From Corynebacterium auris (GTDB lineage Bacteria > Actinomycetota > Actinomycetes > Mycobacteriales > Mycobacteriaceae): 64,000 bases of DNA. The stretch spans positions 1,041,991-1,105,990 of the forward strand of contig NZ_CP047047.1 in NCBI RefSeq assembly GCF_030408575.1, given 5' to 3'. Positions 44,812 to 53,603 of the stretch are shown here, one piece after another; within the stretch, counting starts at the first letter, position 1, and each line of letters opens with the position of its first letter. Made by a program: the position numbers and the translations under genes. The notes under the pieces are model-generated. The model was not told the DNA's origin. It made no database searches and saw nothing but the letters and a program-made list of their open reading frames with translations.

Positions 44812-45777
44812 CTAGGTGTTGTGTCCCGTGAGGTTGTGAACGACTTCCGCGGGAGTTAAGCCGCCCGGTGCGCTATGGGGTCGGTGGTGATTGTAGTGAT
44901 GCGACCACCCCGGATACTGCCGCGCACGGGCGGCTTCGCCGTCGTAGGCATCGGCATAGGCCCATTCAGCGACCAACGTCCGGTTGAACCGCTCGACTTT
45001 GCCGTTGGTCTGCGGCCGATACGGTCGCGTGAAGATGTGTTTGACCTGCTGGGCAGCTAGCACGTCGTTGAACAACCGCGACCGGTACGCCGGGCCGTTG
45101 TCGGTCATCACCCGGCTGATGTCGATGCCGTAACCGGTGAAGAAGTCCCGGGCCCGGTTCCAAAACCCGGCGACGGTGTCTTTCTTTTCATCGCCGAGGA
45201 TTTCCGAATACGCCAAGCGTGAGCAGTTATCGACGCCGTGGTGCAGGTAGGCGTAGCCGACACCGGAGTGGCCCTTGGTCTTGTCGTTTCCGCGGCCACG
45301 TTTGCGCTAGCCGCCGCCATCGGGGATGCGGCCGAGTTTCTTGATGTCCATGTGGACCATGTCGCCGGGGGCGTCATGGGCGTAGGAGTTGACTGGCATC
45401 CGGCGCACCGGCAGACCGGTGGCTTGGTCGAGGCAGGCCAGGGCCGGCATGCGGTAGCGGCGCAGTACCCGGTGGACCGTAGAGGGCGCCAAGCCCAGGT
45501 GATAGGCGATGCGGGCCGGACCCCAGCGTCGGGTGTGGCGCAGTTTGACGATGCGGCGTTCTGTGCGCTGTGCCGTTTGGTTCGGGCTGGTGGCGGGCCT
45601 GCTGCTGCGGTCGGTCATGGGTAATCCGTCGCGGTAGCGGCGGGACCATTTGTGGGCCGTGGAGGCCGAGACCTGGAATCGTTCGGCGGCTCGGGCGCAG
45701 CTCCATCCGTCGTCGACGATGAGCTTGGCAAGGCGCAGACGCCCGGTGGGGGTCAGTGGTGCGTTAGCGTGGGTCAT
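44812..45777 (-). pseudogene. IS481-family transposase interrupted by an amber codon
   Basis: From ATG 45777 the frame runs to 44812 as 321 codons with a single internal TAG at 45307-45309. Before it: HTH region (RLRLAKLIVDDGWSCARAAERF, then KWSRRYRDGL) and MVHMDIKKLGRIPDGGG. After it: RKRGRGNDKTKGHSGVGYAY, VMTDNGPAYRS, YRPQTNGKVERFNRTL and HHYNHHRPHSAPGG, carrying the DDE residues of the rve-type integrase core. Relatives have Trp where the TAG stands, so one G-to-A change explains it. The final TAG at 44812-44814 lies in flanking target DNA. The protein is inactive unless the stop is read through. Confidence 0.85.
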
Positions 45778-45922
45778 GGAAGGTCGTTTCTGGAGTCTTT
45801 GAGTGTGGTAACCCAAGACAATCACGGGGACGGCCTTCCCTTTTTCTTTTGTCTGACCGTGGCTATCGCCGGGTGTGGCGATGGCCCGGTAGGCAACGTT
45901 CGCAACCTACCGGGACACAACA
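44817..45922 (-). mobile_element. IS481-family insertion sequence
   Basis: An element of about 1106 bp with imperfect terminal inverted repeats of some 30 bases starting TGTTGTGTCCCG at both ends (44817 onward; reverse complement of 45911-45922). It is flanked by TCTAGG and TCTAGC, fitting the NCTAGN target known for IS481. It carries one transposase gene, broken by an amber codon. Confidence 0.8.
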
Positions 45923-45929
45923 TCTAGCG

Positions 45930-46142
45930 CAGGCCAATGAAAAGAGCACCCGAGTCCAGGAACTGCGAGTCAAAGGTCTATCGATCCGCGCTATTGCAAC
46001 CAAAACAGGCTATTCAGTAGGAACGGTTCATCGATACGCGAAAGATACGAAGCAAGCGCTTCGAACTCTAAGCTGTAGGAGCTTGCACAGAGGCCGACCA
46101 CAGACCAGGTTCTATAGGTGGTGCAGTCCTGAGAAGTTGTAG
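45930..46142 (+). pseudogene. Helix-turn-helix remnant of a recombinase or transposase
   Basis: Just outside the IS481 right end, the plus frame encodes STRVQELRVKGLSIRAIATK then TGYSVGTVHRYAK, a typical resolvase/transposase HTH. There is no start codon, and the text after about 46070 is not protein-like. The IS481 element inserted at or near its 5' part. It suggests an older mobile element at this site. Confidence 0.5.
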
Positions 46143-46403
46143 AGATTCGCTTCCCATGAACAACAGTTCTTGCTGCTCAGCAGCAATACGATCGCCAATC
46201 GCCGATAATGCGAACATCATCGATTGCATTGAATCGATTCCGCCCGAACTCATGTTTACATCACCGTCTTCCAAGCCTTTTATAGACCAATTCGTAAACC
46301 AATCTTGTCCCTCTAGGACAGGTGCGCTAACAAGGATCTCAATGCTGCTTCCATCAAGTTTTTGAAGAACTCGTTGAAGCACTGGAGTTTCGATAAAAGC
46401 CAT
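46068..46403 (-). CDS. Small cytoplasmic protein of unknown function
   Basis: A 111-residue protein without signal peptide or membrane segment. It starts MAFIETPVLQRVLQKLDGSS and contains WFTNWSIKGLEDGD and SGGIDSMQSMMFALSAIGDRI. The GIDSMQxxxxAL pattern resembles small proteins grouped as DUF6968, though I am not sure of this. An AGGGAGAG site lies before the ATG. It follows the cysteine-rich secreted peptide by 11 bases on the same strand and could be its partner, for example an immunity or regulatory protein; that is inference. Confidence 0.6.
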   Translation of the reverse strand: MAFIETPVLQRVLQKLDGSSIEILVSAPVLEGQDWFTNWSIKGLEDGDVNMSSGGIDSMQSMMFALSAIGDRIAAEQQELLFMGSESLQLLRTAPPIEPGLWSASVQAPTA

Positions 46404-46414
46404 GTGAGCTCTCC

Positions 46415-46675
46415 CTAGCGCAAGCAGTCAGCATACGTAGCAGCAGCTGCTGTCCAGCAAAGCGCATGGCCTGCTGGATGCGGAATCACTCGACACTTTC
46501 GGCAAAGGCTTTCATACAACTTGTCGCAATTTTCTTTATGACCATAAGGAATGAAGTTTGGATTAGAAACCAGCGAAACGTCTGAAACGGGCGCAGCACC
46601 GGCCGTGTGCATTCCGACGAAGAGAGTTGCGGCGCTAGTTGCGCACATGGTGAGAAGGCGCAGTTTGTGTCGCAC
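46415..46675 (-). CDS. Cysteine-rich small secreted peptide
   Basis: From GTG 46675, behind a GGAGG site, the frame encodes 86 residues: a signal peptide (MRHKLRLLTMCATSAATLFV, cleavage after HTAGAA) and a mature part of about 55 residues with five cysteines: ENCDKLYESLCRKCRVIPHP then GHALCWTAAAATYADCLR. The spacing suggests two short helices tied by disulfides. No family was recognised. It is divergent from the lactococcin 972-type operon across about 290 bases and precedes a small cytoplasmic protein. It may be a second antimicrobial or signal peptide. The longer TTG-started frame would bury the signal sequence. Confidence 0.6.
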   Translation of the reverse strand: MRHKLRLLTMCATSAATLFVGMHTAGAAPVSDVSLVSNPNFIPYGHKENCDKLYESLCRKCRVIPHPAGHALCWTAAAATYADCLR

Positions 46676-46917
46676 GACAGAGAAGCCTCCAAAATTAGGT
46701 TTAGTGGATACCTGTATCAATAGTCGCTCCCAGCAATTCCCGCTACCGGAGCAGCATGGTTTGACGGAGTCCCCCTTTTATGGAGGCATCAACGGGGGAC
46801 ATCCCCGGGTCAGGGGCCTTCAGTGGCAGACGATGCGTGGCAGGTTCGAGGCCGAAGCAACAAAGGTAGTTTTTCCTACTTGCGCCCCGGAGGTTCGTCG
46901 CAGAAAATGAACCGGCG

Positions 46918-46933
46918 GTGGAAATTCTTCCAC
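46918..46933. promoter_or_regulatory. Short palindrome upstream of the bacteriocin gene
   Basis: GTGGAA and TTCCAC are separated by 4 bases, about 29 bases before the bacteriocin start. It may be an operator, perhaps for the LuxR-type regulator at the end of the operon; unproven. Confidence 0.35.
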
Positions 46934-46961
46934 TGTGAGGCATCCACCGATTGGAGGAACC

Positions 46962-47255
46962 ATGAAATCTGGAATTCGACGCCGTATTAGCGGCGCACTA
47001 GTGGCCAGCGCCCTAGGCCTTGGCGGAGTCAGCGTGGCAGAGGCGACGGTTGTCAGTATCGATGGCGGCACGTGGGATTACGGCAGTGATTCCTCCACAG
47101 TGTGGTCCCATTACTTCCACAACGGCGTGCGGCATTCGTCGACAGCTGTGGGGAAATTCCGGTCATACAGCGGGTGCGTAAACAAAAATGTGTGGGCGCG
47201 TGCCACAGCCCCGCGCAAGCTCATTGGCAATGAGTCCTTTTACGGCCACTGCTAA
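46962..47255 (+). CDS. Lactococcin 972-family bacteriocin precursor
   Basis: The 97-residue precursor has a Sec signal (MKSGIRRRISGALVASALGL then GGVSVAEA, cleavage near 28). The mature part of about 70 residues matches the lactococcin 972 pattern: GGTWDYGSD, WSHYFHNGVRHSSTAVG, then WARATAPRKL and the ending SFYGHC. Lactococcin 972 binds lipid II and blocks septum formation; the target here is presumed similar. Two cysteines (GCV and the last residue) are unlike the type member and could form a disulfide. A TTGGAGGAACC ribosome site precedes the ATG. The immunity/transport genes follow directly. Confidence 0.88.
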   Translation: MKSGIRRRISGALVASALGLGGVSVAEATVVSIDGGTWDYGSDSSTVWSHYFHNGVRHSSTAVGKFRSYSGCVNKNVWARATAPRKLIGNESFYGHC

Positions 47256-47258
47256 CGC

Positions 47259-49247
47259 ATGAATCGGTTGACAACAAGCCTGATAGCCGTGGGTGTCTTC
47301 GCCACGGTTATCTTGGCGGCTATCGTAGCCTTTCTGGGCACTACCCTCTATTCCACGGTTGACGCTCACCTCGGCAGCGGTGGGGTAGAGGTTCAAGCAG
47401 ACCGTGCCGACGCGGAGCGCGACGGATTCTTTTCCGAGCTGGCCGACGTCGCGCGCACGAATGATGTTGTGGTCTCCGTAAACTATTCTTCGCTTGCCGT
47501 CTCGAATGGGGAGTACCGAGTCTATTCTTCATCGGTTTTTCCGGAAGACGGCCGGGTGGAACGGCCGCGCTTCGAGCGAGGGGAGGTCGATGTTGTATAT
47601 CCGCTCGAAGAGTTTCCACAACCTGACCCACGGCAGAATATTTTCCTGAAGGGCTCCTCTGCTGACCAACAAGAGGTGTTGCAGTGGTTAGAAGCGCAGG
47701 GACTCGACGTGGTCACTTTGACCAGTCGTTCGGTCCAGATCTTCACCACGTCCTCCATCCCTGTGCTGCTGGCCTTGTCAGTGCTGTTGTGTCTCGTGCT
47801 GGGTGCCGGACATGTGCTTTCCCGTTCACGCGAGATCGGCGTTCACCGCTTAATGGGACTGAGTCTCGCTGGCACAATTCGCATCGAAATCGGCCGTCAG
47901 TGGAAGGCCCTCGTGGGCGCGTACGTCGGAGGGCCTCTGATCGTCGCGGCGTTACTCTACGCGTATAACGGGTGGGCCCTAGGTGGGGTCTTCTGGACCA
48001 TCTACTTTTTGGTCAGTCTGGCGCTGACTGCATGCTTGCTCCTTGGATACCTCGGCGGCCAATTCCTGGTTCGGATCACGTCGATTCCCCAGGCGGTCAA
48101 GGGCAGGATCAATGCGCGGCCTATCTTCTATTCCCTTACCGTCGTTCGCGGCGTGACCCTGGTTGCGGCACTCAGTGCGGTTGCGGCCCTGGTCGGATTC
48201 GCCGCGGAGCTCGATGAGCGTCAGAGCCTGCAGGCGGCGTGGGAAGCGCACCGCGGACCGCAGGAGTTCGCGCTGAACACCAATACTGCCTTCGATGACT
48301 GGACAAATGCCGAGACCGCCGCGCCGTTTCGGGCCGCCGACGAGGCGGGAGCGCTCTTGCTGGTAGATCCCTATTGGATCACGTGGCCCGTGCAATTAGA
48401 AGCACAGGTCCTGTTGGTCAATCAGGAGTACGCGCGGCAATCTGGCGTGCCCACCATGGACCGTACTAGTGTCACGGTGTGCTCCCCGGTGGAGTTATCG
48501 GAGGATTCGAAGCTCGTCATCGAGGACTCTTTGAATTTCGAGGCGTCCAATACCGACCAACCCACGCCCCCCATCGAGTGGCGCGCTGGCTGCAATCTTG
48601 GCACCGTGTTCACCTACGACGTTGAATTCCGCCCGCTTGTCGATGACCCGATTCTCGTCATCCTTCCACCGGGCCTCGCTCCGCTGGGGGATCACAACGT
48701 GATGTCCAAGGTCTCGCAGCAGGTCCTGATTTCTGCTTCCCCTAATGTGCCGTCGCAGCTAACAAGGGGCAGCACGGGGAGCACGCTTTCTTTCGTTAGG
48801 CCCCGGGAGGATTCCTGGCAGCATAACATTCGCGCCGCTGAACAAAATGTAATTCTGTGGGGGCTTAATACCCTCGCAGCAGTCCTCCTCGTGACGGTCT
48901 TGGTCGGGGCCGCGATTATCACGTTCCGCGTGACGTACCGGCGCAAAATCCACATCGCATATATTTGCGGTCGGAGCCCCTGGTGGGTGGCAAGGCCGGT
49001 CGTCGCAATCGAGATCATCTTTTTCGCTGTAACGATTGGTTGGCTGCTGTACAAGGTCCGCGAGCATCAGATTCAAGCGGATCTGCAGCTGCCCTCGACA
49101 TGGAACATCGGGTTCGAAAAACAATGGTCAGCTTGGACAATCGCGGCAGTTGTCCTCTTCGGCGCAGCATGGTTTGCGGCCTCTGTGGCGCTGACGCTTC
49201 GGGCCGCTTCACAGTGGGACGCACGACAAGGAACGGAACCGCAATGA
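47259..49247 (+). CDS. Lactococcin 972-associated membrane protein (immunity/transport, FtsX-like)
   Basis: A 662-residue integral membrane protein, 3 bases after the bacteriocin gene. One membrane segment lies at the N-terminus (about 7-30), a group at about 165-330 (IPVLLALSVLLCLVLGAGHVL, MGLSLAGTIRIEIGRQWK), a large soluble loop at about 330-540, and three segments at the end. This is the layout of the seven-TM bacteriocin-associated proteins (DUF1430 group) that, with an ABC ATPase, give immunity or export in Lcn972-like loci. The FtsX-like loop SREIGVHRLMGLS supports an ABC permease role. It overlaps the ATPase gene by ATGA. Confidence 0.82.
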   Translation: MNRLTTSLIAVGVFATVILAAIVAFLGTTLYSTVDAHLGSGGVEVQADRADAERDGFFSELADVARTNDVVVSVNYSSLAVSNGEYRVYSSSVFPEDGRVERPRFERGEVDVVYPLEEFPQPDPRQNIFLKGSSADQQEVLQWLEAQGLDVVTLTSRSVQIFTTSSIPVLLALSVLLCLVLGAGHVLSRSREIGVHRLMGLSLAGTIRIEIGRQWKALVGAYVGGPLIVAALLYAYNGWALGGVFWTIYFLVSLALTACLLLGYLGGQFLVRITSIPQAVKGRINARPIFYSLTVVRGVTLVAALSAVAALVGFAAELDERQSLQAAWEAHRGPQEFALNTNTAFDDWTNAETAAPFRAADEAGALLLVDPYWITWPVQLEAQVLLVNQEYARQSGVPTMDRTSVTVCSPVELSEDSKLVIEDSLNFEASNTDQPTPPIEWRAGCNLGTVFTYDVEFRPLVDDPILVILPPGLAPLGDHNVMSKVSQQVLISASPNVPSQLTRGSTGSTLSFVRPREDSWQHNIRAAEQNVILWGLNTLAAVLLVTVLVGAAIITFRVTYRRKIHIAYICGRSPWWVARPVVAIEIIFFAVTIGWLLYKVREHQIQADLQLPSTWNIGFEKQWSAWTIAAVVLFGAAWFAASVALTLRAASQWDARQGTEPQ

Positions 49248-49858
49248 CAATTCACGTAAAAGAAGTCTCGTGTGCTTTCGGGAGCCGGACGATCATGGAC
49301 GGTTTTACTACCACCATTGAGGCGGGTCGGCTCACGGCGCTCACAGGGTCCTCCGGTAAGGGCAAGACGACTCTGCTCAACATGCTGGGCGGTCTAACGA
49401 CGCCGGATTCGGGGAGCATTGAGTTTGAAGCGCAGGATATCGCGGCAATGAGCTCGCGGGCGCGCCGCAAGTTCCGCCGGGCAAATATCGGGTATCTATT
49501 CCAAGACTACGGTTTGGTGTCCGATCTGTCGGTGCTGGAAAATGTCAAGATTGCCGTCCCCCGTGTGTCCCGCGCGGCCCTGGCGGAGACGCTGGCAGAG
49601 GTCGGGCTTGGTGGGGCAGAGAAGCGAACGGTGAGCGAACTGTCTGGCGGCGAGCAGCAGCGCATTGCGTTGACACGGTTGATCCTGACCGAACCGAAGA
49701 TCGTGCTGGCGGATGAGCCGACGGGGTCTCTCGACCAGGCTAATTCTGAGCTCGTCCTCAAACACCTGCGCCGGTTCGTCCAGCGGGGAGCTGTGGTCGT
49801 CGTGGCCACCCATTCCCCCTTTATTGCCGATAACGCAGACGAGGTAGTGAAGCTATAG
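49244..49858 (+). CDS. ABC transporter ATPase of the bacteriocin locus
   Basis: A 204-residue ATPase with Walker A TGSSGKGKTTLLNMLGG, Q-loop FQDYGLVSDL, signature LSGGEQQRIALTR, Walker B IVLADEPTGSLD and H-loop VVATHSP. It belongs with the MacB/LolD-like ATPases that partner FtsX-type membrane proteins, here the upstream gene. It starts in an ATGA overlap and ends in a TAGTG overlap with the regulator gene, so all four genes are one translated unit. Confidence 0.9.
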   Translation: MTIHVKEVSCAFGSRTIMDGFTTTIEAGRLTALTGSSGKGKTTLLNMLGGLTTPDSGSIEFEAQDIAAMSSRARRKFRRANIGYLFQDYGLVSDLSVLENVKIAVPRVSRAALAETLAEVGLGGAEKRTVSELSGGEQQRIALTRLILTEPKIVLADEPTGSLDQANSELVLKHLRRFVQRGAVVVVATHSPFIADNADEVVKL

Positions 49859-50562
49859 TGTGGCGAAAGAATCTCGCCGGTAAGTCCTGCCTCTTCGTCG
49901 GCGCGGATGACGGTGTGGTGGAAGCATTGAGCAACTGCTTCGGCTGGGTCGAGGCGGGGCGCGTCGATAGCCCCAGCGACATCAGCGCAGTGGTGCGAAG
50001 CAGTGACCCCGCCAGTATTGCACCGGCCCAAGTTATCGCTGTGTGCGTGCTCGGCACAACGCGCAGAGCGGCTCGCACCGCCCGGACACCGGGGGAGGCT
50101 AAGCCGGCTGTGCGTGACGGTGCGCTCGCGGCAGACATTTTTCAGGTAGGGCCGCTGCCAGGCAATTGCGGCGCACCCACAGTGCTGTACTTTGTGCAGG
50201 ACACCGTGCACACTCCGCACATGCTCGCCAGGGCAATTGAGGCGGGCGCGGATGCCTATGTCACCTGCGTGCGCCTCGCTGACAACGGTGAAGCAGGTCT
50301 CGACATGAAGCTTGTGTACTGCGCGCGCGGAGTTGCGCTCGACCACCGGCTCGCGGTGTCCGCGGTGCTCGCGGCGCAGAACCTCACTCCTTTTCAGGTG
50401 CGCGTGATGCATTGCTTGCGGGACGGCGTTGTGACGGACAGGGAGATCGCGTTAAGGCTCGAGGCGTCCGAGCCGATGGTGGGCAAGACGATCGGGCAGC
50501 TGTTCGGCATTTTTGACTGCAACAGGCGCAGCATGCTGGCCGAGCAGTCCGTCCATATGTGA
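49858..50562 (+). CDS. LuxR-type regulator of the bacteriocin locus
   Basis: A 234-residue protein with a C-terminal LuxR/GerE-like helix-turn-helix (about 175-230: LTPFQVRVMHCLRDGVVTDR, then EIALRLEASEPMVGKTIGQL). The N-terminal part resembles a response-regulator receiver (LFVGADDGVVEAL, LYFVQDTVHTPHMLARAIEAGA, ADAYVT) but I could not see the usual phosphorylated Asp and Lys set, so it may act without a kinase. The GTG start overlaps the ATPase stop. As last gene it probably controls the operon and perhaps the divergent peptide genes. No kinase gene is next to it. Confidence 0.75.
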   Translation: MWRKNLAGKSCLFVGADDGVVEALSNCFGWVEAGRVDSPSDISAVVRSSDPASIAPAQVIAVCVLGTTRRAARTARTPGEAKPAVRDGALAADIFQVGPLPGNCGAPTVLYFVQDTVHTPHMLARAIEAGADAYVTCVRLADNGEAGLDMKLVYCARGVALDHRLAVSAVLAAQNLTPFQVRVMHCLRDGVVTDREIALRLEASEPMVGKTIGQLFGIFDCNRRSMLAEQSVHM

Positions 50563-50629
50563 CGGCGCTTAACGGCCAGTCCCCAACTGCCGCGGGGAGT
50601 GTCGGGGCTGGTGTCTAGACTGGGGAGCC

Positions 50630-53236
50630 GTGACTAAGCGCCTCCTACTCATAGACGGACATTCCATGGCCTTCCGGGCCTTTTACGCGCTGCCGGCGGA
50701 GAACTTCTCCACCTCCGGCGGGCAGCACACGAATGCGGTCTACGGCTTTCTTTCGATGTTCGCCAACATCCTCGCGGAGGAAGAACCGACCCACGCCGCA
50801 GTCGCCTTCGACGTGGGCCGCACAACGTTTCGCACCGAGAAGTTCCCGGACTACAAGGCGCAGCGAGAGGCGGCCCCGCCGGAGTTTAAGGGCCAGGTCC
50901 CGCTGATCGACGACGTCCTCAACGACCTCGGCGTGGTCACCTTGTCGAAGGAGAACTTCGAGGCCGATGACATCGTGGCCACGCTCGTCGCCGAGGCCCG
51001 CGCGGAGGGTGGATACGAGATCGTCATCGTCACCGGCGACCGAGACTATTTGCAGCTTGTCGACGCCACCACGACCGTCCTCTACCCAACCCGTGGGGTC
51101 TCCGTGCTCACGCGCTTCACCCCGGAGGAGGTGGAAAAGAAGTACGGCCTGACCCCCGAGCAGTACCCCGATTTCGCGGCGTTGCGCGGCGATCCCTCGG
51201 ATAACCTGCCCAGCGTGCCGAAGGTGGGGGAGAAGACCGCGACCAAGTGGATCCTCCAGTACGGCAGCCTCGACGGGTTGATTGAGCACGCCGAGGAGAT
51301 CAAGGGGGTGGCGGGCAACAACTTCCGCGAGCGCATTGACCAAGTCAAGCTGAACCGGGAGCTCACCCGCATGGTCACCGACGTCGAGTTGCCCGTCACC
51401 CCGGCGGACTTGGAGCTAAAGCCCGCGGATGTCTCGCGCGTCGCTCAGGCGTTCGACGACCTCGAGTTCGGCGCCAACCTCCGCGAGCGCGTCCTCGCGG
51501 CAGTGCCTACCGAGGGCGAGGCGCCGCAACCCGCTGTCGAACTGAGTGCCGTCGAGGTCTCCGACGAACCGCTCGACGAGTGGCTCGCTGCGCGGAAAGG
51601 CGAGGGGCTGGCTCTCTACCTGGCGGGCGACGGCGCCCCGTACGGCGGGGACGTGCAGGCGCTGGCGCTCGTCGATAAGCAAAGGCGTGGCGTCGAAAAG
51701 GAAGCTGCCGAGCTGAGTCCGGAGGAGGAGAAGGCCTTCGCAGAGTGGGCCGAGTCGGACGCGCCGAAGTACGTGCACGAGGCGAAGCGCGCGTACCACA
51801 TGCTCTCCGCCCGGGGGATCGGCCTGCGCGGTATCGCGCACGACACGGCGATCGCGGCCTACCTGCTGCGGCCGGGGCAGCGCACCTACGACCTGGGGGA
51901 CGTGTATCAGCGCCACCTTCAGCGCCAACTTAGCGAGTCCTCGCCGGCGGCTCGAGCCGGAGCCGTGCTGGAGCTGGCGGGTGAACTGACCGAGCGCCTG
52001 CGCGATATTCAGGCCTACGAACTTTATTCTGACTTGGAGATCCCGCTGGTGAGCATCCTCGCCGAGATGGAGCACGCGGGCATCGCCGTCGATGTGGCGG
52101 TGCTGGAGGGCGAGCTGGAGCAGTTCACGCAGAAGGTGGCGGACGTCGAGGAGCACGCGCGCGGACTCGTCGACGAGCCGGAGCTCAACCTCTCCAGCCC
52201 GAAGCAGTTGTCCGTGGTGCTCTTTGACAAGCTTGAGCTGCCGAAGACGAAGAAGACCAAGACCGGTTACTCCACCGCCGCGAAGGAAATCGAGGCGCTG
52301 GCGGCGAAGAACCCGCACCCCTTCCTCGACGACCTGCTGGCGCACCGCGAGTACCAGAAGATGAAGTCGACGATCGAGGGGCTCATCAAGACGGTGCGCG
52401 ACGATGGGCGTATCCACACGACCTTCAACCAGACGGTCGCCTCGACCGGCCGGCTGTCTTCTACCGAGCCGAACCTGCAGAACATTCCGGTGCGCACGGA
52501 GGCCGGCCGGGTTATCCGCTCGGCGTTTACCGTCGGCGAGGGGTACGAGTGCCTGCTCACCGCCGACTACTCGCAGATTGAGATGCGTGTGATGGCGCAC
52601 CTGTCGCAGGACGAGGGGCTCATCGAGGCCTACCGGGCAGGCGAGGACCTGCACAACTTCGTCGGCTCCCGCGTCTTCGATGTGCCCATCGACAAGGTCA
52701 CCCCGGAGCTGCGCCGCCGCGTGAAGGCCATGAGCTACGGCCTGGTGTACGGCCTGTCCGCCTTCGGGCTGTCGCAGCAGCTGGATATCCCCGCCTCCGA
52801 GGCGAAGAAGATCATGCAGAGCTATTTCGTGCGCTTCGGCGGTGTGAAGCGCTACCTGGATGAGGTGGTGGAGCAGGCGCGCAGGGACGGCTACACGGAG
52901 ACGGTCTTCGGCAGGCGGCGCTACCTGCCGGAGCTCAACTCCGACAACCGCGTCGCGCGGGAAAACGCGGAGCGCGCCGCGCTGAATGCGCCGATCCAGG
53001 GAACAGCCGCCGACATTATTAAGGTGGCGATGATCCGAGTGGATGCCGCGCTCGAGGGGTTGCGCTCGCGCGTTCTGCTCCAGGTGCACGACGAGCTCGT
53101 CGTCGAGGTTGCCCCGGGCGAGTTCGACCAAGTGAAGGAGCTTGTGGAGCGGGAGATGGACGGCGCGATCCGGTTGCTGGTTCCCCTCGAGGTATCCACC
53201 GGCGTCGGGGCCAATTGGGACGAGGCGGGACACTAG
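50630..53236 (+). CDS. polA: DNA polymerase I
   Basis: An 868-residue protein with the 5'-3' exonuclease domain (LLIDGHSMAFRAFYALP, FEADDIVATLVAEA, VTGDRDYLQLV), a degenerate 3'-5' exonuclease region (about 320-480, catalytic acids not evident, as in other actinobacteria) and the polymerase domain (TGRLSSTEPNLQNIPVRT, TADYSQIEMRVMAH, RRRVKAMSYGLVYGLSAFGL and LLQVHDELVVEV). It fills gaps and removes primers. GTG 50630 is the start. Confidence 0.96.
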   Translation: MTKRLLLIDGHSMAFRAFYALPAENFSTSGGQHTNAVYGFLSMFANILAEEEPTHAAVAFDVGRTTFRTEKFPDYKAQREAAPPEFKGQVPLIDDVLNDLGVVTLSKENFEADDIVATLVAEARAEGGYEIVIVTGDRDYLQLVDATTTVLYPTRGVSVLTRFTPEEVEKKYGLTPEQYPDFAALRGDPSDNLPSVPKVGEKTATKWILQYGSLDGLIEHAEEIKGVAGNNFRERIDQVKLNRELTRMVTDVELPVTPADLELKPADVSRVAQAFDDLEFGANLRERVLAAVPTEGEAPQPAVELSAVEVSDEPLDEWLAARKGEGLALYLAGDGAPYGGDVQALALVDKQRRGVEKEAAELSPEEEKAFAEWAESDAPKYVHEAKRAYHMLSARGIGLRGIAHDTAIAAYLLRPGQRTYDLGDVYQRHLQRQLSESSPAARAGAVLELAGELTERLRDIQAYELYSDLEIPLVSILAEMEHAGIAVDVAVLEGELEQFTQKVADVEEHARGLVDEPELNLSSPKQLSVVLFDKLELPKTKKTKTGYSTAAKEIEALAAKNPHPFLDDLLAHREYQKMKSTIEGLIKTVRDDGRIHTTFNQTVASTGRLSSTEPNLQNIPVRTEAGRVIRSAFTVGEGYECLLTADYSQIEMRVMAHLSQDEGLIEAYRAGEDLHNFVGSRVFDVPIDKVTPELRRRVKAMSYGLVYGLSAFGLSQQLDIPASEAKKIMQSYFVRFGGVKRYLDEVVEQARRDGYTETVFGRRRYLPELNSDNRVARENAERAALNAPIQGTAADIIKVAMIRVDAALEGLRSRVLLQVHDELVVEVAPGEFDQVKELVEREMDGAIRLLVPLEVSTGVGANWDEAGH

Positions 53237-53603
53237 CGGCGTCGCCGAAATTGGGCCCGGATCCGCCCCCACGGCTCCGGGCACCGGCGGGTGTGTGGCA
53301 GCGGTGCGCCCCGATATACAGCGCTGATGCTAGTAGCTAACTGGGCGTTTGGTGTTACGTACGGGCAAGAACAGTGGGAGAACTTCTGGTGAACTGCGGT
53401 AGCTGCCGCGAAGGTGAGCGTGAATATTTGCCCTAGCAGGGCAAAGGGGATAAAGTGCTGGGTGCGTGTCTGTGCCGAGGGGCGTTCTGGGTCGTATAGG
53501 AGGGCCGGGGACGCGGCTGAGGTGGGATCGCGGCGAACGCGCCCGCGAGAGACGCGCTCATGTACACTTTCGATCTCCTATCCGTTTCGGAGCACTCTAA
53601 CCT
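53237..53603 (+). promoter_or_regulatory. Leader/promoter region between polA and rpsA
   Basis: These 367 bases hold no supported gene. A 7-bp stem (GCCCGGA with TCCGGGC, 53255-53282) could end polA transcription. TACACT at 53563-53568 is a possible -10 for rpsA; GGAG at about 53589 is its ribosome site, 11 bases before the ATG. Confidence 0.4.

Noticed and set aside
44567..46100. tRNA-Leu as an integration site with a duplicated att sequence
   Set aside because: I looked for a second copy of the tRNA 3' end (TCGAGTCTCACC) up to polA and saw none by eye, and there is no integrase gene.
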